Positions 25,498-33,719 of a stretch of DNA of 64,000 nucleotides are shown here, piece after piece (position 1 is the first letter of the stretch; the number at the start of each line of letters is the position of its first letter). This DNA comes from Longimicrobium sp. GTDB lineage: Bacteria > Gemmatimonadota > Gemmatimonadetes > Longimicrobiales > Longimicrobiaceae. The position numbers and the translations under genes are program-made. The stretch spans positions 124,001 to 188,000 of the forward strand of contig NZ_DASVSF010000100.1 in assembly GCF_036388275.1 (NCBI RefSeq), read 5' to 3'. Under the pieces are notes generated by a model. The model saw only the letters and a program-made list of their open reading frames with translations, was not told the origin of the DNA and ran no database searches.

Positions 25498-25995
25498 ATG
25501 GCCGACGCTGCCGACTGGCAGACCCTTAGACCACACCTGGTTGACTATGTGAAGGCTGCCCGGAGCTCGCGGGCAGTTGCCGATGAGATCGGGATATCCC
25601 ACACTGGCCTGCGCGCGATCGTCGAGAACGACGGGCGCGTGCCGTTCCCGGGGACCCAACAGAAGGTCGCGACCTTCCTCCGGCGAAAAGGTTTCGAGGT
25701 GGAAGCGTTTCCGGAAGAAGGCGCATTGGATTCTGGAACCGGTTCCAGCGCTGCCGAGGACCGCCCCGAAGCTGACGTTGAGGATGTACTGCGCTACTTT
25801 GCGGGCGAGAACCCTGAGATGTTCCGAATGCTGGAGGTCGTTATCGAGAACATCGCGGAGCCAGGGGAGCGGCGGTACGTGGCGTACACCGTGATCAAGA
25901 GCGTCAAGGAAACCCTCATTCACATGCGGCGGCCGATCCCGCCGCGGCTGTTCGAACTCGAGCGGCGGCTGGTCGGGCCTTCATCCCACGCGTGA
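25498..25995 (+). CDS. Repressor-like HTH protein, phage
   Basis: 165 residues. An N-terminal HTH (about 10-45, with SSRAVADEIGISHTGLRAIVE) is followed by a linker with Gly, Ser and Asp and a C-terminal helical domain. Divergent to the early operon across a promoter with repeat sites, which is the position of a lysogeny repressor. It contains no protease-type C-terminal domain. Repressor role is inferred. Confidence 0.6.
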   Translation: MADAADWQTLRPHLVDYVKAARSSRAVADEIGISHTGLRAIVENDGRVPFPGTQQKVATFLRRKGFEVEAFPEEGALDSGTGSSAAEDRPEADVEDVLRYFAGENPEMFRMLEVVIENIAEPGERRYVAYTVIKSVKETLIHMRRPIPPRLFELERRLVGPSSHA

Positions 25996-26033
25996 CGGAA
26001 CCACTTCCCCACATTTGTCGAGAGAGGAACTTT

Positions 26034-26363
26034 ATGTTCGAAGGTCTGATTCTGATGGCGGCGATCTACGTGGCGGTGCGCCTCTTCGACCGGGCAGCTG
26101 AGGTAGGGGAGGCTGAGGGTAGCGAGCTTCGGTCGCACGTTCTTGCCGTCGCTGCCGTGCTGTGCCTGGTGTGTGCGGGTTACGCTTTGGCGCACGTCCG
26201 CGATTTTGAGGGGATGTTGCTGCAGGCGACTGAGGGCACCGCAAATCCGCCAGGTGCAAGCGCCGCGTTCGGGGGGGGGGGCGCGTTAGGGGGGGGAGGG
26301 CCGGGCGGGGGGCGCGCCGCCAAACTCGCACGACTTTCGCGACTTTCGCGACACACTAATTAA
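26034..26363 (+). CDS. Small phage membrane protein with Gly-rich tail
   Basis: 109 residues. Membrane segments about 2-17 and 38-55; ribosome-binding site AGAGGAAC upstream. The C-terminal third is encoded by G-tracts of 11 (26271-26281) and 8 bases, giving Gly-rich sequence. Slippage or sequence error in these tracts would change the tail. A holin-like or lysis-accessory role is possible since it precedes the endolysin, but this is position only. Confidence 0.5.
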   Translation: MFEGLILMAAIYVAVRLFDRAAEVGEAEGSELRSHVLAVAAVLCLVCAGYALAHVRDFEGMLLQATEGTANPPGASAAFGGGGALGGGGPGGGRAAKLARLSRLSRHTN

Positions 26364-26379
26364 GACGACCAAGTACACT

Positions 26380-26414
26380 GGAGCCTCGCACACCGCGAGG
26401 CTCCTTTTCTTTTT
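26380..26414 (+). terminator. Rho-independent terminator
   Basis: A perfect 10-bp stem (26380-26389 with 26395-26404, loop ACACC) followed by TTTTCTTTTT. It separates the repressor-side genes from the endolysin gene. Confidence 0.92.
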
Positions 26415-26445
26415 GTGCACCAGTTCCCACGTCCCCTTCCCAGAT

Positions 26446-27144
26446 ATGCTCACCATCGTGCTGGACCCGGGCCACGGGGGCGCACGCGCCGACGGCCGCC
26501 CGGGGATCGACCCCGGCGTAATCGTCGAGGGTGTCAAGGAGTCCGCGGTCGCGGTGGCCTACACGGCCGAGCTGACGCGCGCCCTCCTGCGCGCTGGCCA
26601 CCAGGTCGTCACGACGCGGACAGGGGACAACGTCGCCCTCACGCTGAGCGATCGCGCAGGAATCGCGAACCGCTGCCCAGGGCGAGTGGTGTTCGCGTCT
26701 CTCCATTGCAACGCCGCGCCAGGCGCAGCAGCGCATGGCTTTCAGGTGTTCCACTGCCGCGGGTCCGACGCGGGGCAGCGGCTTGGAGAGACCATCACGG
26801 CGGCCGTCGTGCCCGCCGTCGCGCCCAGGACGGATCGCGTGGGAGTGTTTCCGGACCAGAGCATCCACTGCGGCTACACTCAGGCGGCGAACGAGTACGT
26901 CGCGAGCCTGCGGGAGGATCGGCGGCTGGACTGGAAGGCTGCAGACGGGAAGGTGCGCGAGCGCTTCGGGCCCCACCGCGGCTACCGCTCTCTCGCGGTG
27001 CTTCGGCAGACCACGATGCCGGCCGTGCTGATCGAGCTGGATTTCGTGACGAACCCGTCCGCGCGCGCGCGCCTCCTGGATGACGGCTACCGCCGGTCCG
27101 TGTGCGCGGCGATCGCGAGCGGCTTCACCACGTGGGCGAGCTGA
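26446..27144 (+). CDS. Endolysin: N-acetylmuramoyl-L-alanine amidase (Amidase_3)
   Basis: 232 residues. Zn-binding and catalytic motifs of the Amidase_3 family: LDPGHGG (His), GVKESAV (Glu), SLHCNA (His) and IELDFVTN (catalytic Glu). It cleaves the bond between MurNAc and L-Ala in peptidoglycan, for host lysis. No signal peptide, so export likely needs a holin. The ATG at 26446 starts the first strand; an upstream start would add unrelated residues. Confidence 0.88.
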   Translation: MLTIVLDPGHGGARADGRPGIDPGVIVEGVKESAVAVAYTAELTRALLRAGHQVVTTRTGDNVALTLSDRAGIANRCPGRVVFASLHCNAAPGAAAHGFQVFHCRGSDAGQRLGETITAAVVPAVAPRTDRVGVFPDQSIHCGYTQAANEYVASLREDRRLDWKAADGKVRERFGPHRGYRSLAVLRQTTMPAVLIELDFVTNPSARARLLDDGYRRSVCAAIASGFTTWAS

Positions 27145-27146
27145 CG

Positions 27147-27650
27147 ATGGCGAAGAAGACACCGGAGCTGGCGAAGCTGCGGCTCGACGATAACGCGCTC
27201 TTCGATCGGGCCGCCCGCTACGAACAGGCGAAGCGGATCCAAGGTCGCGTGGAGCGAATCGCGAAGGAGGTCCAGGGGCAGATCTGCGACGAGCTGCAGC
27301 TGCGCGGCGTGGGCAGCGTCGACGACGGACGCGAGACCACCATCACCCTAGTCCAGACCGTCACCTACGACGCGGACGGACTCGCGGGCGAGGTGACACC
27401 GGCCGTGCGGCGGGACCTATTCGAAGAGAGCCACGACCTGAACGCCCTGCCGGAAGATGTGCGGGCAACGATCCTGGAAAGCCTCACGCCGGCGCAGCGC
27501 CGCGGCATCCGCAGCTTGGCCATCAAGAACGTGAAGGCGCTCCAGGAGGCGATCGGAAAACGGATCACCGTTGCGAAGGCGCGGAAGCACAGGAAGCTCG
27601 GCAGCCCGTACATCCGGATCAGCCACGGCGCCAAGCAGGCGAAGCGCTGA
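27147..27650 (+). CDS. Phage protein, unknown
   Basis: 167 residues. Helical N-terminal half (YEQAKRIQGRVERIAKEVQ), a beta hairpin (ETTITLVQTVTYDADG) and a basic C-terminal tail (KARKHRKLGS). Two bases after the amidase stop. No family recognised; possibly a DNA-binding late regulator. Confidence 0.5.
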   Translation: MAKKTPELAKLRLDDNALFDRAARYEQAKRIQGRVERIAKEVQGQICDELQLRGVGSVDDGRETTITLVQTVTYDADGLAGEVTPAVRRDLFEESHDLNALPEDVRATILESLTPAQRRGIRSLAIKNVKALQEAIGKRITVAKARKHRKLGSPYIRISHGAKQAKR

Positions 27651-27661
27651 AGCTGCTCGTT

Positions 27662-27690
27662 CGCCGCCCCCCGAGAGGGCGGGGGCGGCG
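27662..27690 (+). terminator. GC-rich hairpin, possible terminator
   Basis: A 10-bp inverted repeat (27662-27671 with 27681-27690), no T-run. It follows a coding end and precedes another gene on the same strand. Confidence 0.4.
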
Positions 27691-27761
27691 GGCAGAAAAG
27701 TCGCGGCTCACCCCGGCCCCCCGCCGCCCGGCCAACCAAACTTATGATGAGGGTCCCGACG

Positions 27762-28163
27762 ATGAAGGACGAGGAGCGGAGGGAATTCGTGCAGCGCCTG
27801 GCCGACTGCGAGGAGAACATCCGCAAGGTCGTGTCGGACGTGATGGCCAAGAACTCCGGCGCGCGCGATCGCCGTGCGGCCATCAGCGACCGGGTAACCA
27901 TCCTGTTCGCCTCCATCGAGGACGCCATCTACCACGACCTGACGGCCGCCGCGAGTCCGCCGGCGAGCAGGGACAAGCGGATCCGCGATCTCCACGAGAA
28001 GATGGACTCCGTGCTGTCCGTGCATGCGGAGCTCGACCGGGGCCGCCGGGAGATCTACCACGAGCTCGATGAGATCGAGGTGCGGGAGCAGCGCCTCCAG
28101 GCGGAGCACCTTCGCAGCGAATTCGACGCCGAGCTCGACCGCCTGCCGGCCCCCCGCCGGTGA
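27762..28163 (+). CDS. Phage coiled-coil protein
   Basis: 133 residues, almost wholly helical with heptad-like patterns (EMDSVLSVHAELDRGRREIY). A GAGGG lies 8 nt before the ATG at 27762; the ATG six codons upstream has none. Might be a lysis regulator or structural; unknown. Confidence 0.5.
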   Translation: MKDEERREFVQRLADCEENIRKVVSDVMAKNSGARDRRAAISDRVTILFASIEDAIYHDLTAAASPPASRDKRIRDLHEKMDSVLSVHAELDRGRREIYHELDEIEVREQRLQAEHLRSEFDAELDRLPAPRR

Positions 28164-28447
28164 TCCAGGCAGTGGACCCGCAGGAGCTGATGGGCTGGGA
28201 AGCAGTGCTGCAGAGCCCGGTTGCAGTGGCGCTGCTGCTCCTTGCCGGCCTGATCACCATCACCGGCCCTCTGCTCCTGGTGGTCCGGTCGCAGTATCTC
28301 GAGAACAAGGAGCTGAACCGGGAATTCCGGGAGCATCTGCGCGTCACTGCCGACTTCCACTCCGCGTTCGCGAACGCCCAGGCGATCCTCCACCTGCAGG
28401 AAATGAAAGATGCGCGGCCCGATGAAACTGCTCGCCCACATTCGTAA
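28160..28447 (+). CDS. Phage single-span membrane protein, possible spanin or holin
   Basis: 95 residues from a GTG overlapping the previous stop. One membrane helix (about 18-42) with a longer charged helical C-terminal domain. Such small proteins near an endolysin are often holins or inner-membrane spanins. No sequence family match. Confidence 0.45.
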   Translation: MIQAVDPQELMGWEAVLQSPVAVALLLLAGLITITGPLLLVVRSQYLENKELNREFREHLRVTADFHSAFANAQAILHLQEMKDARPDETARPHS

Positions 28448-28589
28448 CGAGCTGCGCTGGTGGTCCATCGAGCGCGACGTCGATCGTGCCCTGGCCGCCA
28501 GCGTGCGCGCCGTGCTGAACCTTCGCACCAGGCAGATGCGTGAGGCGGTGCGGCAGGCGCACGCCCTCGGCATTCTGGCGCCGCGCTGA
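28422..28589 (+). CDS. Very small phage protein
   Basis: 55 residues, MKLLAHIRNELRWWSIERD..., overlapping the preceding gene's end by 26 bases in another frame. Helical, basic, ends LGILAPR. Supported by the continuous frame between neighbours; no family. Confidence 0.4.
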   Translation: MKLLAHIRNELRWWSIERDVDRALAASVRAVLNLRTRQMREAVRQAHALGILAPR

Positions 28590-28597
28590 AATGAGCA

Positions 28598-29035
28598 GTG
28601 GCGCACTCACCCGCGCTGCGCCTCCGCGCGCAGCAAATGATCGTGGCCGGCTGGTCGCAGGCGCACGTCAGCCGCGAGCTGGAGATTCCCGCCGCGACCC
28701 TGAAGCGCTGGGTCAAGGCGGGCGGGTGGGCGCGGCTGCGCAGGCAGGCGGAGGAGCTGCAGCGCAATGCCGGCGAGCTCGTCCTCGGGATGATGCGCGC
28801 AGCCCGGGACAGCCACGATCCGCAGCAGGCGTATGCAGCGGCCACCGCCGCCAGGTTGAGCGGCCTGATGCGGCCGCCAGCGCTGGGTCCAACGCCGGCC
28901 GAGGTGGCAGAGGCGCTGCTCGACGTGCTGATCGCGGATCCGGAGCTTGGGCCCGCGCTTCGGAGGCGCCGCGCGGAGGTGCTCACGGCGGTGTCGAAAA
29001 AAATCGCCGAGCTCCACGGGCCGGCGGGCTCATGA
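28598..29035 (+). CDS. Probable small terminase subunit
   Basis: 145 residues from a GTG. The N-terminal HTH (LRLRAQQMIVAGWSQAHVSR, then IPAATLKRWVKAGGW) is typical of small terminase subunits; a helical middle region could oligomerise. It sits directly before the large terminase, the normal order. It would recognise phage DNA for packaging. Confidence 0.65.
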   Translation: MAHSPALRLRAQQMIVAGWSQAHVSRELEIPAATLKRWVKAGGWARLRRQAEELQRNAGELVLGMMRAARDSHDPQQAYAAATAARLSGLMRPPALGPTPAEVAEALLDVLIADPELGPALRRRRAEVLTAVSKKIAELHGPAGS

Positions 29036-29134
29036 TAGCCGGGGAAACGTTGCGAAACGGGTTTCCCGGGCCCAACGCTGCCCCGCGGGTCAGGTTCGTC
29101 GCGTCGGGTCCCGGCACCGCATACAGGGGCCGCT

Positions 29135-30889
29135 GTGGCTGATCGCATTCTCGACCTCAGCTCACGGCTTGGCGCACGCATTCCGGAGCCCGAACCGGAG
29201 GTGCAGCAGCCCGACGCGGCCGCGGATGACGTCGAGGAGATCCGGGCTGAGGCGCGCCGGTACCTGGGCCTGCAGCCGGATGCCCCGCTGGAGGCCATCC
29301 AGGCGCGCTTCGCCGAGTGCTACTGGGACCACTGGATCTTCTTCGGGGCTGAGTGGCGGCGGAACAAGCGCGGCGTCGAGAATCCGAACGCGGAGTTCCA
29401 CCGCACGATCGCGGACCGGCTGCAGGCGCTGGTGCTGCGGCAGACCGAAGAGGACCAGGAGGCGTTCGCGTGCCCGCGCGAGCATGCGAAGACGGTCATC
29501 TTCGCGATGCACCTGATGATCTGGGCCGCCGCCAATCAGTTGGCCCGCTTTGGCATCTACATCTCCGACACCAGCGACCAGGCGCGCGGCGTCATCGCCG
29601 ACATCCGGGCGGAGCTGGAGACGAATGAGCGGCTCGTCGCCATCTACCCCGCCCTGGTCGAGTTCCTGGAGAAGCCGCGGGTGAACTACCTGGTGCTAGG
29701 CACCGAGTGCGTGATTGCCGGCGCCGGGTCGATGAAGAAGATCCGCGGTGCGCGCTGGCGGCGCTTTCGGCCGGACCTGGTGGTAGGCGATGACCTGGAG
29801 AACGACCAGGAGGTTCTGAACCCCAAGCGTCGGAAGCGGAAGGCAAGCTGGTGGAGCAAAGTCCCGCGGAAGCTGGGCCGCGCCGCCGTGTTCGTGGTGC
29901 TGGGGACGATCCTCCACGCCGACAGCTTCCTGAAGAACCAGGTTGCCGGCGACGAGGACGTCTACCGCGCGATCGTCCGGTACCCGGACGAGCTGGAGGG
30001 GCTCTGGAAGCAATGGGAGGCGGTCTACCACGATCGCTCCCTGAAGAACCGCAAGGCCGCGGCTCGCGCCTTCTACGTCGCCAACCAGGCGGCGATGGAC
30101 CGGGGTGCCGAGGTCCTGTGGCCGGAGATGTTCACGCTCTACGGCCTCATGGTAGAGCGGGCGGAGGATCTCGCGTCGTTCCTGTCCGAGCGGCAGAACG
30201 ATCCGTTCGATCCGGCGGGCAGCTACTTCCCGGAGATCGAGTACCTGGATCAGCGTGAGCTGCCGGCCGACGACCAGGTGCTCCTCACGGTGCAGTTCTG
30301 GGATCCCAGCCGCGGCACCACGAAGAGCGACACGTCGGCGCTTCCCGAGATCGACTTCATGAAGGACGGGCGTCGCGTCGTGCGCTGGGCCATCGCCACG
30401 CAGATGCGTCCGGACGACGTGATGGACGCGAGCATCGCCCGGCACAAGCTGCGGCGGATCCATGCGACCGGCGTCGAGAAGGTCGCGCTCAGCTCCTACG
30501 ACGAGCAGCTGGAGGCGCGGGCCCGGGCGGCGCAGGTGACCATCAACCTGGTGCCGGTCACGCCGAAGGGAGACAAGTCGCTCCGCATCAAGTCGCGTCG
30601 CGGCGCAGTCGTGTCGAAGCAGCTGCTCTTCAACGATGCGCTGCCGGCGAGCGCCAAGGAGCAGATCTCCTACTACGGCCAGCACCCCAACGATGACCTG
30701 TGGGACGCGATCGACCAGGCGCTCACGCTCGGAGACAGCATGATCCAGGACGTTGAGCCGGCGAGCGGTACCCGTGAACCCGAAGCGGAGGATGGCCGCC
30801 TCGATCACGAGGGACTGTTCGAGCGGCCCGGTATGCTGTCCCACCTGGCGGAGCGGATCGGGCGCCGGCTGAGCGGGGGCTGGTCGTGA
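29135..30889 (+). CDS. Terminase large subunit
   Basis: 584 residues from a GTG. N-terminal ATPase with a deviant Walker A (CPREHAKT, as in many phage terminases) and Walker B (DLVVGDDLEND), followed by a C-terminal nuclease domain with conserved acids (VQFWDPSRGTTKSDTS with Asp, and DDLWDAIDQAL with Asp). Motor for DNA packaging. It shares a GTGA-type overlap with the portal gene after it. Confidence 0.85.
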   Translation: MADRILDLSSRLGARIPEPEPEVQQPDAAADDVEEIRAEARRYLGLQPDAPLEAIQARFAECYWDHWIFFGAEWRRNKRGVENPNAEFHRTIADRLQALVLRQTEEDQEAFACPREHAKTVIFAMHLMIWAAANQLARFGIYISDTSDQARGVIADIRAELETNERLVAIYPALVEFLEKPRVNYLVLGTECVIAGAGSMKKIRGARWRRFRPDLVVGDDLENDQEVLNPKRRKRKASWWSKVPRKLGRAAVFVVLGTILHADSFLKNQVAGDEDVYRAIVRYPDELEGLWKQWEAVYHDRSLKNRKAAARAFYVANQAAMDRGAEVLWPEMFTLYGLMVERAEDLASFLSERQNDPFDPAGSYFPEIEYLDQRELPADDQVLLTVQFWDPSRGTTKSDTSALPEIDFMKDGRRVVRWAIATQMRPDDVMDASIARHKLRRIHATGVEKVALSSYDEQLEARARAAQVTINLVPVTPKGDKSLRIKSRRGAVVSKQLLFNDALPASAKEQISYYGQHPNDDLWDAIDQALTLGDSMIQDVEPASGTREPEAEDGRLDHEGLFERPGMLSHLAERIGRRLSGGWS

Positions 30890-32364
30890 GCGGGTGGCGC
30901 GACCGCCTGGTCGAGCGGTTCTTCCCCGACGTCGTCGAGCGCCGGATCCAGGAGGCGCTCCCCGCCGCGAGCAGCACGGGCGAGAACGATGGGTTCCGGC
31001 GGCTCACCGATTCCCAGCGCGACCTGGCGCCGCTCACGCACGACCGGCAGCGCGAGATTGCGGTCTACCTGTGGACCTACAATCCGCTCGCCAGGCGCAT
31101 CATCAACGCGATGGTCGAGTGGGTGATCGGCGAGGGAATCCAGATCCACGCCGACGATGAGCGCACCCGCGACTATCTGAACCGGCACTGGAATGATCGC
31201 CAGAATCGCTGGGACCTGCGGCTCGAAGACAAGGTCCGCGAGCTGTACTTGATGGGCGAGCAGTTCTGGCCGGCGTTCACCAACCCGCACGACGGGCAGA
31301 TGCGGCTTGGGCTGCTCGACCCGGGCCGGGTGAGCCGGGTCATCCTGGATCCCGACAACGCGCTGCTGGCGATTGGGGTCGTGACGAAGGGGCGGGGGCC
31401 CGGAGACGAGCGCCGCTTCCGCACCGTGCTGCTCCCCCAGGAGGAAGAGATGCTGGGGCCCGCGGCGCTGGCGGAGCGGGAGGGGATGCAGCAGGGGGAG
31501 CTCTTTGCCTTCGCCGTGAACAAGCTCTCTAACCAGAGCCGCGGCATCAGCGAGCTCTTCGCCCTGGCCGACTGGCTCGACGGGTACGAGCAGCTGCTCT
31601 TCGCTCAGCTGAACCAGGAGCGGGCCCGGAGCAACTTCGTCTGGGACGTCGAGCTCACCGGCGCCACCGAGACGGACATCAAGAAGAAACTGGAGACGAT
31701 CAAGCCGCCGAAGCCGTTCTCCACCCGGGTGCACAACGAGAAGGAGAAGTGGAAGCTCGTTGGCCCTGAGACGGGCACGGCCGCGAACAATTCGGAAGCC
31801 GCTCGCCTGTACCGCAATCACGTGCTCGGCGGCGCCGCAATCCCCGAGCACTGGGTTGGGGGCGGTGGCGACGTGAACCGCGCCACCGCCGCGGAGATGG
31901 GCGCGCCCACGGAGAAGAGCTTCACGGCAAAGCAGCGCGTGATCCGCTACGTCCTGTCGGACGTGCTGGCCATGCAGATCGAGCGAGGGATCGCCGCTCG
32001 TGCGCTGCCGGACAACGATGAGACCCGGAAGTTCAGCCTGGTGATGCCCGACCTGAACACGCGCGACATCTCTCGCGTGTCGACGGGACTGCAGCAGGTG
32101 ACCGCCGGGATGGTGCTGGCGCGCCAGCAGGGCTGGCTCTCCGACGATGTCGCCGCGCGCGTGCTCACCAGCATGCTCACGCACCTGGGCGTCGAGGCGG
32201 ACGCCGAGGAGATGCTGGACAAGGGGAAGGAGCAGCTCAAGCAGACGCTCGTCGAGGAGGCGGCTCACCTGATGGGGCGTGAGCCCGCGGCGCGCCCGGG
32301 TGCCAGCTCCGAGGATGAGCATCGACCAAGGCCGGCGATCGGGTTCCGTGGAGGGCGGCCCTGA
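30886..32364 (+). CDS. Portal protein
   Basis: 492 residues from a GTG. Portal-type helices (YNPLARRIINAMVEWVIGEGIQI, AFTNPHDGQMRLGLLDPGRV) and a conserved central region, with a glycine-rich loop (VGGGGDVNRATA). Forms the dodecameric ring at the capsid vertex. Position between terminase and F-like protein supports the call. Confidence 0.75.
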   Translation: MSGWRDRLVERFFPDVVERRIQEALPAASSTGENDGFRRLTDSQRDLAPLTHDRQREIAVYLWTYNPLARRIINAMVEWVIGEGIQIHADDERTRDYLNRHWNDRQNRWDLRLEDKVRELYLMGEQFWPAFTNPHDGQMRLGLLDPGRVSRVILDPDNALLAIGVVTKGRGPGDERRFRTVLLPQEEEMLGPAALAEREGMQQGELFAFAVNKLSNQSRGISELFALADWLDGYEQLLFAQLNQERARSNFVWDVELTGATETDIKKKLETIKPPKPFSTRVHNEKEKWKLVGPETGTAANNSEAARLYRNHVLGGAAIPEHWVGGGGDVNRATAAEMGAPTEKSFTAKQRVIRYVLSDVLAMQIERGIAARALPDNDETRKFSLVMPDLNTRDISRVSTGLQQVTAGMVLARQQGWLSDDVAARVLTSMLTHLGVEADAEEMLDKGKEQLKQTLVEEAAHLMGREPAARPGASSEDEHRPRPAIGFRGGRP

Positions 32365-32642
32365 TGCAAGCGCTCATCGACTTCATCATCCGTAACCTCA
32401 TGGCATTCTGGCCCCTGGCCAGAGTGAACGCGTGGGAGATCGGTCTGCGGGTGCGCCTGGGGCACGTGCGGGAGGAACTCCGCACTGGCATTCACTGGAG
32501 GTGGCCGTTCCTGGATGAGGTTCGCATCCGGGCCGCTACCGCGGGCTGGGGGATCAAGGTGACCCGGCTTCATCTCACCGACCTGGTGGAGGCACGGCAG
32601 TACCGGTTTCACCACGGAGACTCTCCGCGAGCGTTCACGTGA
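32364..32642 (+). CDS. Small phage protein with SPFH/band-7-like start
   Basis: 92 residues. A hydrophobic N-terminal helix, then VNAWEIGLRVRLGHVREELR and TGIHWRWPFLDEVRI, which resembles the beginning of an SPFH (prohibitin/stomatin) domain, where a conserved GLV-RLG turn precedes PGLHW..P. The rest of the domain is absent. No such protein is usual between portal and head genes. Role unknown. Confidence 0.45.
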   Translation: MQALIDFIIRNLMAFWPLARVNAWEIGLRVRLGHVREELRTGIHWRWPFLDEVRIRAATAGWGIKVTRLHLTDLVEARQYRFHHGDSPRAFT

Positions 32643-33460
32643 CACCGGCCGAGCAGCGCAAGCGGTTCATCGCCTCCGTCCAGGCGCAGATCCGCCGGCG
32701 CGGGCTGCAGCGGGACGACGGGGTGCTGCGAGTACTCGGGACCCTCATCGAGCTGCAGGCCCGCACGCGGGCCAGCCTGGAAGCGCTGCCGTCGGAGTTC
32801 GATGCCGCCCGATTGCCTGGTTTCCTGACGGAGATCGACGGCCACGTGGCCAAGTGGCGAGACCGCGCCCTCGGCGTGATGGACACGGTGCTGGAGCAGG
32901 CCTTCGAGCTGGGGCCGCAGATGGTGGATGCGCCGCTCAAGGCCGCGGGGATCAGCGTCCGGCTCCCGATGATACCGGAGTCGCTCCTGGAAGAAGTGAA
33001 GGACTACACCGCAAAGCGGATCACCGGCGTTTCCGAGCTGGCCCGCACGCGGATCGGGGACCACGTGCGCCTCACGGTCCTCGGCGGGAAGAGCCCGCAC
33101 GAGGCCATGAAGGCAATCGGCGAGGAGGTGGATGGGCCCGGCCCGTTCCGGTACGTCAGCTTCCGGGCCGAGACGATCACCCGCACGGAGATGGGGAATC
33201 TGCATTCGGCGGCAGGGCAGCGCCGGCTGGAGGCCGCGGCCGAGGTGGTGCCCGGGATGAAGAAGCAGTGGCTATGGAGCGGCAAGGGCCGGGCGATGCA
33301 TGCCTCGATCACCGGCCAGATCCGAGAAGTGAAGGAGGCGTTCGAGATGCCGGACGGGGCGAAGCTGCAGCACCCGCGCGATCCGGCAGGCGGCGTCGAG
33401 CACGTGGCCAACTGTGGCTGCGAGAGCGTGCCCTACATGGAGCACTGGGGCAAACAGTGA
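32639..33460 (+). CDS. Phage head morphogenesis protein (Mu F-like)
   Basis: 273 residues from a GTG. The C-terminal region matches the phage Mu F/SPP1 gp7 domain: ITRTEMGNLHSAAGQRRLEAA, MKKQWLWSGKGR, and a HPRDPAGG...NCGCESVPY end. Mu F is needed for head assembly and early injection. It follows the portal gene as in Mu. Helical N-terminal half. Confidence 0.85.
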   Translation: MTPAEQRKRFIASVQAQIRRRGLQRDDGVLRVLGTLIELQARTRASLEALPSEFDAARLPGFLTEIDGHVAKWRDRALGVMDTVLEQAFELGPQMVDAPLKAAGISVRLPMIPESLLEEVKDYTAKRITGVSELARTRIGDHVRLTVLGGKSPHEAMKAIGEEVDGPGPFRYVSFRAETITRTEMGNLHSAAGQRRLEAAAEVVPGMKKQWLWSGKGRAMHASITGQIREVKEAFEMPDGAKLQHPRDPAGGVEHVANCGCESVPYMEHWGKQ

Positions 33461-33498
33461 CGGATCGACCAAACACCCCGTGACAGGAGTTACCCGAA

Positions 33499-33714
33499 GT
33501 GAACACGAGCGCAGCCACGACCACGACCACGCCGGTCGAGCCCGAGGAGATCCCCAGGGAGCTGCTCCTGCTGGTGCAGCGGCCGCCCCGGAAGAAGGGC
33601 GAGAAGGCCACCACGTTGAAGCGCGAGGACGTCTTCACCTGGGCGAAGACCAAGGAGGGCGTCGTCGTCGTCACGACGGACGGCCAGAAGCTGTTCGGTG
33701 AAAAGGCGGGCTGA
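33499..33714 (+). CDS. Small phage protein
   Basis: 71 residues from a GTG with AGGAG ten bases upstream. Thr-rich start, a basic helical end (FTWAKTKEGVVVVTTDGQK). Position between the F-like head gene and the protease-capsid gene; unknown. Confidence 0.5.
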   Translation: MNTSAATTTTTPVEPEEIPRELLLLVQRPPRKKGEKATTLKREDVFTWAKTKEGVVVVTTDGQKLFGEKAG

Positions 33715-33719
33715 TCCCG

